From Gonapodya sp. JEL0774 (taxonomy: Eukaryota > Monoblepharomycota > Monoblepharidomycetes > Monoblepharidales > Gonapodyaceae), in assembly GCA_027604505.1 (NCBI GenBank), contig JADIIX010000014.1, forward strand, positions 180,781-244,780: DNA of 64,000 bases. The letters are read 5' to 3'. The notes under the pieces were generated by a model. The model did no database searches, was not told the DNA's origin, and was given only the letters and a program-made list of their open reading frames with translations. A program made the translations under genes and the position numbers. How positions within the stretch are numbered: position 1 is the stretch's first letter; each line of letters begins with the position of its first letter. Below, in pieces: positions 35,749-46,621 of this stretch.

Positions 35749-37351
35749 TCACTGCGTACCCCCCTCTCTACCGTCCGGCACATTTGTCAACGCCCCGATC
35801 CCTCTTCTGCTCCCTCGTCTCTTCAACATCCTTATTGTCTGATCGAACGCGTCGCCTTTCCTAGCTGGCACGTTCCAGGCCACCATCTCAGCAAACCGCG
35901 TACCTTCCTTCCACATCGCTTCCCTCGTCTTGTTCCTCAAATCTTCCAATAAAGAAGGCAATTGGTCCACCTCGCTCCTTCCAATCCTTACAATCGCTTT
36001 CCGCCAATTGATCAAATCTTCAAAGGGCAATGCCAAATCGTCCGAAATTATAACTGGCACGGCACCTGCCAGCAATCCGAAGAACGGCCTCGGTGTCCAT
36101 GGAACCCAGCCCTCGGGACAGAGCGCAAACACCGTATCAAGCAGCTCTAGCCAGTATCCGTTGTCGCGTTCAGTCCGTATGACAAACCGAGTTGGATGAA
36201 TCTGCGAGAGAGTGAGCAGTGCCTGTCTCACACCGCCGGAGTAGGTCTGATCGTTCACCACCGTCCCGCGGAAGAAAGCAAGGGTGTGACGCTCTCTGGG
36301 GGATTTGATCTCCTTGCGATCTCGACCTCCGTCCGACACTCCCATCCAGCTGGGCCTTTCCACAAACGGTGGCACCACCACATCCTTGTGTGGATCAAAA
36401 AACTTCCCTTTCTTCACCGTGCCGTATGTCGTCAAGTGCCTCGCCTTCCCAACTCTGTTTAACACGTCCGCCTCCCACCCCACGATGGAGGCTCCACGAT
36501 CATACGTGAACATGACCACATGGTCCGCTCCTCCCGTTATGTTCCAAAATGGATACGTGTGCTCCACATGGTCGAGGATAGAAGTGAGGTAGTGCGAGGC
36601 CATAGATTCGCAGGTCGTTACAGACAAGTTCATGGTGTAGAGGCAGTGCTGGAAGTGGCAGGTTGTGTAGGCGGGGATAAAATAGTGCGCGGCACGATAC
36701 TCTGGACCGACTGTGGAGTCGGGTCTGTTCGTGGTAGACTTGTTTGCCTGGTGTGAAATGCTCCCGTTGATAACCCACCGGGACTGTCGCAACAAGGCAG
36801 GGAAGATGATCTCGGCTGTGTACATGGTATCAGTCATACTGCATGGCGTTTTTTTCATCTGCGGAGGCATGAGGAGGTGCGGTGGTATGTCGTATATATA
36901 TCTTCCAGAACGCAGGAGAAATGATGTCATCAACACACACACGCTCGCTTTCCCTCAAGACACCAGGCGCTCTCACTCACACTCGAAAATCATCATCAGC
37001 TTCGTCAATTTCATCACATTCCGAGCACACGCTTTTCGATCTTCCGATGTCTCCCTTGTCATTTGTGCCATTCTCACCACCTCCGCCGACTGATCGCCAC
37101 CCAAGCACAGTCGGTGGTTTAGTAAATAAATGCGATATGTCGTGAACCATAGAATTGGTGCACTCCCTGCTTGGGGATTGGGGAAGTATCCTTGAAGACA
37201 TGAGGAAGTATCTGTGGGTCAACCCCCCGAGCGTCCTAAAGGAAAGTCTGATCGGCGCTTACAGGAAGGAGAGCGCAAGCACAGCACCGGTAAAGATTCC
37301 CGTGATGAAGGAGGTCTTCTTGGGAGTGAGCAGCATTCCACGACTAGTCAT
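35749..37351 (-). CDS. exostosin-type glycosyltransferase (GT47)
   Basis: Three exons: 37351-37263, 37211-36981, 36901-35749; about 490 aa. Exon 1 gives a short cytosolic tail and signal anchor (FITGIFTGAVLALSFL). After a ~70-residue acidic stem the catalytic part opens with VYIYDIPPHL, the exostosin family hallmark. Later come MTDTMYTAEIIF, GADHVVMFTYDRGA, KDVVVPPFV, RHTLAFFRGTV, ALCPEGWVPWTPRPFFGLLAGAVPVIISDD and LPFEDLINW. These match the retaining/inverting domain of EXT/xylogalacturonan-type enzymes. Reaction and acceptor unknown; a Golgi sugar transferase is likely. The exon 2 acceptor at 37211 is one of two in-phase choices (another lies about 50 bp into the exon). Confidence 0.87.
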
Positions 37352-37704
37352 ACGGCGCTAAAATTTTCCGGTAGAGTGTTCCCCACACTTCCCCCCCAAC
37401 ACACCAAACACAACAAGCGAGACAGTGTGACCTCTTTCGAGTCTGTTGCATCCAGCTTGGCTACTGTTTTGGAAAAAAAGAGGCCAGACGTTCCCAATGT
37501 AATTTGTCTGACGGGAACTTTCTCCTACCCACGCGCCTGCCTATGTTCTGTCCGAGTAGAAGTACGCATTCTCATTCTATTGTCTATTGTAGTTGGTTTC
37601 TTCGCCATTTCATATGAATATAAGTATTGTATTGTGAGGAGACACAATTCAAATGCCTTTGGGGTCCCCAGCACAGTTGCTCACATGCTCACAAACGACA
37701 CCAC
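37352..37704. promoter_or_regulatory. divergent promoter region of GT47 and MNN1-like genes
   Basis: 353 bp between head-to-head glycosyltransferase genes. No gene seen. An AT-rich stretch lies around 37590-37640; no clear TATA box is assigned. Confidence 0.4.
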
Positions 37705-39569
37705 ATGTCAGTATGTATGAGGCTTGTCCTCATGAGAAAGTCGAGTTTCCATCGAACTATTTTATTGACACTCGTTGTGGTGGGCCTGCTATCATGGATC
37801 ACTCTCGGCCGATTCTGGAATGATGGAGTACTTGGAATCTGGGACCCCTTCAGCGAATCTTCGTATTGGAGCGGTGATTCGCCGTCGAACATTCGATTCC
37901 GCGAGGCAGTACCTGCTGCCAAACTGACTTTGAGGGACTATGAGCTTGAATTGGTCGAGAAGAAGCTGCTTCTGACAGCTTTTCCTGTTGAGGATATGAG
38001 CACTTTGGGTGATCGAGTGCGATCGTTCGTTCAGCTACACAGTATGCTTGAGGCACTGGAAGATAAAACTTTCGTGGCAAATCTGACTTCTTGTTGGAGC
38101 GAACGCGCTGGGTGTATCGAACGGGACACCGCCGTCGAATCCGCATACGCACGACTAGTCCTGGACGACTTTCGAGTATTCGTGGACGCATTCGAGCGGA
38201 TGCTTTTTCCATTTGTGCGGGGAAACTTCTCTAGTGTCTCTCATCTCTTTAGTACATTCGCTCCACCACGTTCACGGGGCATTGTAATCTCGGTCGGGAA
38301 CGACCAAGTCAGAATCGCAATAGTGGCGATACGATCTGTTAGGGCCGCCGGATGTACCCTACCCATCGAAGTAGCACATGCCGGAGATTGGGACCTCTCC
38401 GTTGAAAACCGGGCAAAAATTAAGAGGTTGGGTGACGGCTACGACATCGTCACCAGGGATCTCCACCAGTTGATCGATAATCGTGCAGCTGCGATTTGGG
38501 GCTGGTCGCTCAAGCCCTTTGCGATCATGTTCTCAGGCTTTTCTGAGGTCGTGTTTCAGGATGCGGATGTTGTTTGGTTCGGGAGTCCAAACGAAGTTCT
38601 TGAGGACCCTATTTACAAGAAGACGGGAACTCTCTTTTACACGGATAGGGTAAATTCATATTCGTTAGATGGAATACCTGCCAGTCTCTCATGTTACTGC
38701 TCATCCAGCGCACCCTATACGGTATTGGGGACGATACCTATAGTTTTATAATCAGCGTTTTGCCAAAACCATTGCGAGATGCCATACCTGCCTCACTTCT
38801 GAAAGAAAACGATATGCTCGCCCGGAAATCTTCACACCAGATGGAATCAGGGGTCGTCGCTGTTGACAAAAGTCGTGTGACTAATTTCTACGGACTACTT
38901 GCTGCGTGCAAATTGAACTGTGCGGAAGAGAGGGATAAAGTGGTGTACAAACGAGTCTTTGGCGACAAGGAGACCTTCTGGCTCGGTTGGGAGATGGCAG
39001 GCATGACTGGAGAGTACGGATGGACGCCTTGGCCGATGGCGCAGGTCGGGTACATTGTTCGTGGTGACCAAGACGCCGAGTGGGTCATCAAGAACTCAAA
39101 TTGGAGCGTCCCATACCTCGGACACGACCACGAGAAGGATGTACGGCGCATATGCTCTCTTCAACTTGGCCATTTGGATGCTACGGGTACCCGGCTCCTC
39201 TGGTTCAATGGAGGTCCCCTGCGCGACAAATTTCTTGGCGTGGACAGGTCGCCTGTTGTGTCTCCATCTCACTGGGCGATTGAACATCATTCGAAGTGGG
39301 ACATGTTCACAGATAGTATTGCCTGCCTCTATCTGAAACCGGGGACGGGGCCAGATATATTGGACGACGGAACTGTGATTGAGAAACCAATTGAACCGAA
39401 CGATTATCATCTTGATCACGGCGACGGACACAATATAGGGAAGGAGAAGGTGACATTCGTTCCAAGCTCTGCGGGTGGGTTTGGAGCCGCCATACCTCAC
39501 AAACTCTCACCAAAAGAGTTGAAGCTCTTTAATAACATAAAACTCTGGTGGGAAGATGCACGGTTATGA
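37705..39569 (+). CDS. MNN1-type alpha-mannosyltransferase (GT71)
   Basis: Two exons: 37705-38649 and 38709-39569; about 601 aa from the first of three close in-frame ATGs (37705, 37717, 37732). The signal anchor is TILLTLVVVGLLSWITLG. The mannosyltransferase core has GIVISVGNDQVRIAIVAIRS, LPIEVAHAGDWDL, WGWSLKPFAIMFSGFSEVVF and the DxD site FQDADVVWFGSP. The second exon continues with HQMESGVVAVDKSR and KETFWLGWEMAG, all typical of the MNN1/MNT putative mannosyltransferase family. Role by family: adds alpha-1,3-mannose to N- or O-glycans in the Golgi. It shares a divergent promoter with the GT47 gene, so the two may be co-expressed. Confidence 0.9.
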
Positions 39570-39684
39570 AGCCGATTAGTTCATGCGCCTTTGCAATGTA
39601 GGTAATCGGGACAGTGAAGCGACGCATCCAAAGAGTTTTCTGAGCCATTACAAACTAGTTTCCAACTCGGTAGCATGCATGCTT

Positions 39685-41200
39685 TTAAGACTCGTCCATC
39701 TTGCTCTGGTCCATCTTCCCTTGAATCCCCTTGAGAAAATCTCGGACTGTCGCAACGTTAGGATCAAGTCCAATTGTCTGAAGGAAAGGTCCCAACTGTC
39801 CAGACCGTACTGTTGGAGTATTGATGTGTAAATGGTGAGGAACAAATCACCAAGACTGCCATCAGGATTCGCAGAGACTCACTCGCCGCCTGCAGCCTCC
39901 TCAACTGCTGTTTGAACTGGGGACTCCGTACCACTTCCGAAACCTCTGCCTTGGTTCGCGGAGCGCCTTCAGGAAGGTGTGGGAACAAAGCAGCGAGCGC
40001 GACTGGGTTTTCGATAACGGGAGTTAACTTTTCCGCTGTGAAGACCTCAGAAAGGTCCACATCTGGAAGGAGAACAAATATGTAAAGGATAAAATAAATA
40101 GTGCATGTCGCTGTTAATGAATACCCACCTTCTGCTCCGGGGGGCACTGTCATTCCGGCAATAATATCTCGAATTTGATTGAGCTGGTCCTGAGTGGCAC
40201 CCGATGGCGCCGCTGCGGCCGCCGACGAGGTTGCCGGAGCAGTGGTGCTTGGGGTTGTCATTGGTGCCGCAGGTGCCGCAGGAGACGGAGCGGTCTCCAT
40301 GGGAACATCATCGGATCTGCAGGTTGGGGCGGGGAGCAACGCATACCCACGTGCCAATTGCACATTGAAAACAGTCAGCATGGAGGAACGGTTCACTCAC
40401 GTTGGGCTTGCAGTGGCTGACTCGTCCGCCGCCTCACCACTGATAGCCTCATTGACCTTGGTGACAAAGCTGGTGTCTTTGTCCGCACTCGGTTCTGTTG
40501 TGGACAATTCAAAGTGGGGCTTCCAAAATCCTACACACCAAAACTCATTGCCAGAGCTGACCTTGCATCCAAAAGAAATGCTTCGCAGACGATGATTCAA
40601 ATTTGAGCCTAGGTCAAAACATCAGCATCCACGTTAGAATTCGACATTAGACCTCTCTCACAGTTGTGAAGATTCTATAAGCGAGCCTCTCACATGAAAA
40701 CACGGCCCTTGGATTGCGTCACAGGAACAAAGTTTGCCTCCATAGGGAATACAATCAAATCGTCTTCCACGGCGTTAGTTTTGCGGTCTTTCCAGACGAA
40801 GTGAAGCAATCCATCGTCGCTCTTTGGAATGAAAAGACGAGATGCCGCCATCAGCAACATTTTGTCAGTAAATACAAAAAGACATTAAAATAAGAAATGC
40901 CACATGAGTTAATCAGAAAAATGCAGGAGAGTCACGATTGGAGTTTACACTCTCCCGAGACTCAGACTGAACGCACCTTGTACAGATACACGAGCCCTCG
41001 GCGCGGGTCCGGCTTCAGCATGGAGCCATCACGGTAAAGCTTTCCTAAGTTCCCGTTGCCGAACCGAAGAAATGCGGAGTCAACACTTGCGTGTCCTCCA
41101 AACAAGAGAACAGGGAGGGCCAACCAGCTTTAAACTCGACGATATTTGTCGATTTCGGGAGACTGCCGCCAAAAATGTTTGCAGGTAGAGCGGTTGCCAT
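39685..41200 (-). CDS. proteasomal ubiquitin receptor Rpn13 / ADRM1
   Basis: Eight exons: 41200-41125, 41044-40977, 40821-40694, 40608-40562, 40494-40401, 40316-40129, 40062-39883, 39809-39685; about 301 aa and exactly divisible. The N-terminal PRU domain is clear: NIVEFKAGKLYRDGSMLKPD, RRGLVYLYKSDDGLLHFVWKD, VEDDLIVFP and HFFWMQEP. After a Pro/Ala/Thr linker the C-terminal DEUBAD domain follows: FTAEKLTPVIENP, LFPHLPEGAPRTKAEV and LQAAIRSGQLGPFLQTIGLDP. Role: binds ubiquitin chains and Rpn2 at the 19S base and recruits and activates UCH37 where present. The DEUBAD half suggests this fungus may keep a UCH37-type deubiquitinase, unlike budding yeast, whose Rpn13 is PRU-only. Confidence 0.94.
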
Positions 41201-41322
41201 TTCGATTGCAGGGGATCGGCGCTGATACGAGGTGCCAGGATGGGTGCCTCCCTGCACTGTAGGCAAGGTGGCCACAAACCTATGAAACTGTTTCCTGCGT
41301 CAAAGCTGGCGGTTTTCACAAT
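41201..41322. promoter_or_regulatory. 122-bp divergent promoter, Rpn13 / GT32-LamG
   Basis: The ATG codons at 41200 (minus) and 41323 (plus) are separated by only 122 bp. The region must serve as a shared bidirectional promoter or overlap the 5' leaders. No TATA box seen. Confidence 0.5.
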
Positions 41323-44300
41323 ATGCCCCGGCTGATACCCCGCCCTCTGCGAACACCCGCATGCCATGTGTTCTTAGTGGCATTTCTTGCTTCCTTCCTC
41401 CTTGTCGACCAGCTCGTTGCCCGTCCGGATCCCGACAGCGGGAAGCAGGATGTGGGTGGGTCGCCGCCACTTGACAGGAAGGTGTCGATTGCGGACTCTG
41501 TGAGGGACTTGAGAATTGCTGCATCACATAGTGTTTCTTCTCTGCGGAAACGGGAGGTTGTCAATTCTCCTTCGCCAAAGGAAGAGGATAATGCCAATTC
41601 GACGACAGGTGCAGGTGGATCCAAGGGCGACGGATCCTCTCTGCGATTGCAGATACCTCTATCCGTACACTTTTTCCATGGATTCTCTGAAGATTTGACT
41701 TCCGGTGGCGCATTCAGTCTTGAAAACTACCTTTCTCTTGCCATCACATACCGTGTGGTACGACCCACATCATTCACTGTTTACGCGCCATTCAAACTCT
41801 CTGGACCCTGGTGGGACAAATCCGCTAGCGAGTACTCGATCGCGTTTGAGATGCTGCCTAACTGGAAACGACAGTATCCTGGTGCCGCCTCGTCATGGTC
41901 GGCCTCGACGACGGCTCCAGAGAAACTGACACACCTTAAACTCTCCAAGCTATACGAACGAGGTGGAATCGCGATGGACAGTGATGTGTTGGTCATCAAG
42001 CCTCTTGCCGATTTACTGGACGAGGAGTTCGTCATTGGAGCAGGTGAGTCAATCCAATATCCATGTGCATCAACCGAGAAGAAGCATTCTCCACTTTCCA
42101 GTACGGTGCGATATTCACGATCCGTACAAGTCTAATATTGAACTTCTCGCCACCCAGATAATGAAGACGGTACTCCAATGTCTCTTATACTCGCTGCCCG
42201 GAACTCCTACGTTGCCCGTGATTGGCTCTCCAAGGTCACAGAGTCTGTTTTTGACGGCCAATCCGCCATCACGTTCCTCCGCCTCCCCGGTACCGTCGCA
42301 CGCCAGCTACATAATCACATCACCGTTATGGATCAGGACACTCTTGTGTGGCCGCCGGCTTTGCGATCACCGCTTGTGACCATGTACTTCAAGCGAGCCT
42401 ATGACTACAGTGGGCACAGAGCAATAAAACTTCATCAAGATATTTCCAGGAGCATGTTTTGGGCTCAAACCAGCCTGGATTCCATTCGAACCCTGGACAC
42501 AAGCATCACTTGTCTCGTTCGGCACTTTCTCTTCAATTTTGACGATGCAAGTGGCTCCGATAGAGGTGTTTCCACGAAGTCTTCGCTTGGAACGAAGTCT
42601 GGATTGAAATCTCCACTCGGTGCCTGTCCAAACCTCGAAGCGGTGTCCCCCAAGAATCACCTTGTGGGCCTCTGGGACTTTGATGAACCTTCTTCAACTG
42701 TCCTCCGTGACGCCTCGGGTCGGCGCAATGATGGTGTGCTCCGTCGAGCTTTTGGACAGTTCTCCCGCCGTCCGGATGCCTTACCAGTCCGAACATCCCC
42801 AAACTCTGACGATAACTCCGCCGGTATACTATCATTCGACGGGCAGTCGGGATTGTATGGCTTTGTTCCTTTCGATCCCCCCTTGTCCACCGAATCGTTT
42901 ACGGTGTCACTGTGGTGTAAACTTCCCGACAAAATTGAAACTGGCCGTGACGTAATTTCCATCGAGACTAAATGGGGGAGAATCAGTTTAACGACGCGTA
43001 GAGTGGGCGGCAGGTGGAGTAGTGTCGTAGAGCTCATGGTGGCGAACGAAATGCGGGATTGGAAACCGGGCATGCTGGATCCGTTGGATTTCTGGGCGGA
43101 TGCCAAGACAGAGTGAGTATTGTATTCACTTTTGCTGCTTGGGGACACGTCGAACAAATGTGATTCCGTGTGCCATTCTTAGTCGCCATGTCTCCACCAA
43201 TGAGTGGCACCATGTCGCGCTCACATTCTCCGGCGATCTCGGAAAGCATTGCCTCTACATAGACGGTGCTATTATCGGCTGTAACAAGCTTCTGCGCACC
43301 GATGACATCCACGGCATTTGGCTGGGAACGCGTTGTCCGTCTGATTTTGACTTGACCCAAGCCCGCGCGAATGACTTCGTTGGCTCACTGGACACGGTGG
43401 CGGTGTTTGATGTTGCTCTTAGGATGCCAGCGATTGCCGAGTTAAGCAAGTGTAAGTCGCAATTCAATCCACACGCTACCATGGGTGCTGCTCTCATGAA
43501 CATGGGTTCCGTCTTTGCTACCAGCCTCCGCGAGGCTCATGAAGGTTCCCTTAGAGTCTCTCAGTTACGTGTTGGAGCAGGCTCGCACGGCTGAGCAGCT
43601 TTCGAAGAAGCTCCTCCCACCATCGTCGCTCGTACTAGATCTTGATTTTCTGAACCCTGATTCCTCTCGTATCAGGGATCGATCTGAGCTCCAGCACGAT
43701 GCCACTATCAGTGGTCCCTATCAGACGTCTCTTCTTGAGCGAAGCTTACAAATTCAGTCCTCGGATGGCTCACAGGTTAACATTACGGTACCTTTCAATG
43801 TTCACCCGGAACAGGGTACATTGGCGTTTGCCGAGGTTTCCCAACTCACAGTCACTTGGTTCGGTGGTTTGAGTCAGTTTCGCAGTAAATTGTGGAGCTC
43901 GATTACGCCAATCGTTCGGATTGACATTTTTGAAGGCCGGAACCTCGGTCTCCGATGTGCGCCAGATGGTGAAGGAGTATGCTTTTTGGAGGTTGCAATA
44001 AACCACGGATATGACGACAAAGTGTGGGGTAATATCCGAATCTCGATTGTTGACGAGCAGCCCTCGGACATGCATATTGCGATGGTCATTGATGGCAATT
44101 CGAAACTGGGGCGGGTGTATCACAACGGCATGGAATTGTTTGTGTTCTCTTTCCCACACCGGCTTCTCTTGGAGAAGATGTTAGTCGCGCAAGTTGACCG
44201 ATGGACAAGTTATGAGGTGCAAAGACTCTCTCAAGTGAAGGTTTGGACTAAAGCGTTGTCACAGGATGAAGTGATCAACGAAGCAGGTGAGCTTGTTCGG

Positions 44301-45048
44301 CTTAAAGATGTGGTAAGTCTGACTAATGATATGCTTCTCCATCACAGCAAAAGCCATGAGCAAGTTTTCGATACTTCCTCCTCTGTCGGTTGAGATTGCT
44401 CTCCCAGGAAAGCAACCTGTTGTCGTATCAACAACAATGGATGATCCTTCTTCACATTTGGCTTCTTCCGGACCCTTTAAATTCCATTCTATTGCACAGC
44501 AAACGGAACTGGTCTCAAAGGGGGTAGTCTCTACGAATGATGAGTCGGCGAACTCAAAAATCAGCCTCACCCCGACGACAAACGCACTCACATTTCTGCT
44601 GCGCGATAGTATTTATCCATTTTCAGCTAGTACAGTCATCGGCAACACATCGGTCCTGTTCGTCGTGCACCTTGAATATTGCCGCGTCGATCACGGAACG
44701 CTGATTACAGCGCATCATCTGTGCCTCAAGAGGGGTGATTCGAGAGTTAGATTGATGGTTCCACAACATAACATTATCGTGGAATGGACAAAGCAATGTG
44801 ACGATCCCGGGACCAAGATCGACGGCTCGCTCCCAAAAGCAAGCGGAAGCAGTGAAACGAAGCCAAACTCCGAACGGCTTCGATGGCGTGACAACAGCGT
44901 TTTCGACCATGGTGGGTATGAATCGGAGAGCGCACCGTTTCCTTTGCAACTCTTTCAGAAATTGAAAGTGCCTGGTTTACGTCGTTCTAGTCAAGTTCAC
45001 ACATGTGTATCATCCTCGGACATTGTGGTACTTCAGGTTCGGATTTGA
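41323..45048 (+). CDS. GT32-like DxD glycosyltransferase fused to LamG/concanavalin-A-like domains
   Basis: Five exons: 41323-42043, 42158-43112, 43183-43451, 43525-44286, 44348-45048; about 1135 aa. The N-terminus carries a signal anchor or signal peptide (VFLVAFLASFLLVDQLVA). The first ~370 residues contain SVHFFHGF, HLKLSKLYERGGIAMDSDVLVIKPL with the DSD (DxD) metal site, and WPPALRS..YFKRAYDY, as in the sugar-binding-DXD GT32 family. Then a LamG-like domain begins HLVGLWDFDEPSSTVLRDASG and includes STESFTVSLWCKLP and NEWHHVALTFSGDLGK. A second starts at LVLDLDFLNPDSS (about residue 660), and a third, weaker one may start near 44480. LamG-like folds bind glycans or proteins, so they may hold the acceptor. 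The end at 45048 is the first stop; an alternative would splice at 44994-45030 into the next gene (see rejected list). Confidence 0.75.
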
Positions 45049-45129
45049 AATTGGCGTGAAACTACCGAAAGTTATCAACAAAAGTGATCGATATCCAGGT
45101 ACCCAGCGTACTGTCTCATCATCTACCTC

Positions 45130-46589
45130 ATGCAGATTTTGTGCTCTCTTGGTCGAGGCTACCGCGCGAAATGGCCAGTCATCAGAAAATCCATGTTCGA
45201 TCTGTCGTTCATAAGGGTTTTTGGAACCATCATTGCTATGGGTATTGGTTCAATTGTGCTACTGAATGCATCTGTCAGGTACGATAAAAAGTCGTTGGAA
45301 GTTGAAGATTTGGTGAGTGGTGTGGAGTTCATTCGTTTCTGGCTGCATCGGCGCATTCACAGATATTGTTTGATAGCCTTTCATTTCGGTTATTGTCCCT
45401 TGCTACAAACAAGGCCATTTCCTCCGAGAAGCAGTTAATAGTGTTCTCACACAAACATACTCAAATTGGGAGCTAATAATTGTGAATGATGGAAGCCCTG
45501 ACTCCTGTTTGGAAGTGGCACAGCAATACCAACGGGATAACCCTCATCTTCGCATTCAAGCCGTAGACAAACCAAACGGAGGGCTTTCGTCAGCTCGTAA
45601 TTACGGAATTGAACGGGCTAACGGAAAGTGGATATGCGCCCTTGATGCTGATGATTATATCGATCGCGATTATTTCTTGCACGTTGCGAGAGCTATCAAC
45701 GGCAATCCGAACGTTCGGATGATCTACGCGAATCAACAGTTTTTCGGAGAGTCCGACTATCAGTGGTACATCCCAACTGTGAGTTATGCCAATGACTGCA
45801 TCACATGATTCTGTCTTATTCAACCTTATCTATCCCACCAGTACACGTTTGATGGTTTGTTGTATGCAGGGCTGTTCCCTGTAAACACTGTGTATAGAAA
45901 AGATGATTGGGCAGCCGTGGGCGGATACACAGAGTGAGTTGGGACAACCTGAGACAATATACCACATGTGACTGAAACGCAAATCCTCAAATAGAGTTTT
46001 ACCGTGGGGGAACGAAGATTGTGAGTAACGATTTCATTCGGTATTTCATTTCACGGAGGAGTTTACACGATTTCCCTCAGGGAACCTGTGGATCTCACTT
46101 GCCTCCCTCTTCCGAGATTCCTCGCAAGTGTTCAAGATTGATTTATATCTTCTCTATTACCGATATAAATCAAAGTCCATGCAGCGGGACATGCAGAACT
46201 TCTTGGAAGTTGTGCCAATGCTGCAAACACTGCATCCAGACTTGTATCCTGCTCGCGAGACTCTGGATAATCATAGAGTCATCATCCAGGAAATCAATCG
46301 CAAAACAGTAGACGTTCTACGACAAAAGTTGAAGAGGCATGCAGAGGATAGTATGCTGAGTCTGTGGTTGGGCATGTACCACGAGGGACTCAAGGACCTC
46401 TCAACAGCAAGTCGTTATTACCAGAAGGCCGTGGAGACGAATAAAGACCCGAAGAACTGGCAACCATACTTTCGCTTGGCGGTTGCGAGAGCAACGGGTG
46501 GGGAGTGTAAGGAGGCGAATGCATTGTTTGACAAAGCAGCGTCAATAGATAAAGTATTGTCACGGTACCGTATATCATGTGTCATATAA
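45130..46589 (+). CDS. family 2 glycosyltransferase (GT2), type II membrane, with helical-repeat tail
   Basis: Five exons: 45130-45312, 45377-45778, 45842-45933, 45995-46020 (26 nt), 46081-46589; about 403 aa. The signal anchor is VFGTIIAMGIGSIVLLNA. The GT-A fold follows: PFISVIVPCYKQGHFLREAV, LIIVNDGSPDS, GGLSSARNYGIERANGKW, ALDADDYIDRDYF (DxD-type metal site), then GGYTEVLPWGNEDWNLW with the ED..W catalytic-base region, the last formed across the 26-nt exon. The C-terminal ~90 residues (DLSTASRYYQKAVETN...ATGGECKEANALFDKAASID) look like TPR-type repeats. Donor and acceptor unknown. Its stop lies only 33 bp from the stop of the convergent FkbM-2 gene. Confidence 0.85.
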
Positions 46590-46621
46590 TTGCATAGATT
46601 ATTTTTTCAATACTAGAATTA

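Noticed and set aside
41323-46589. One giant gene joining GT32-LamG and GT2
   Set aside because: A phase-0 junction (CTTCAG at about 45036 to ATGCAG at about 45135) is possible, but the donor would be GTTCGG and the downstream part has its own ATG and signal anchor. Two genes are simpler; cDNA could overturn this.
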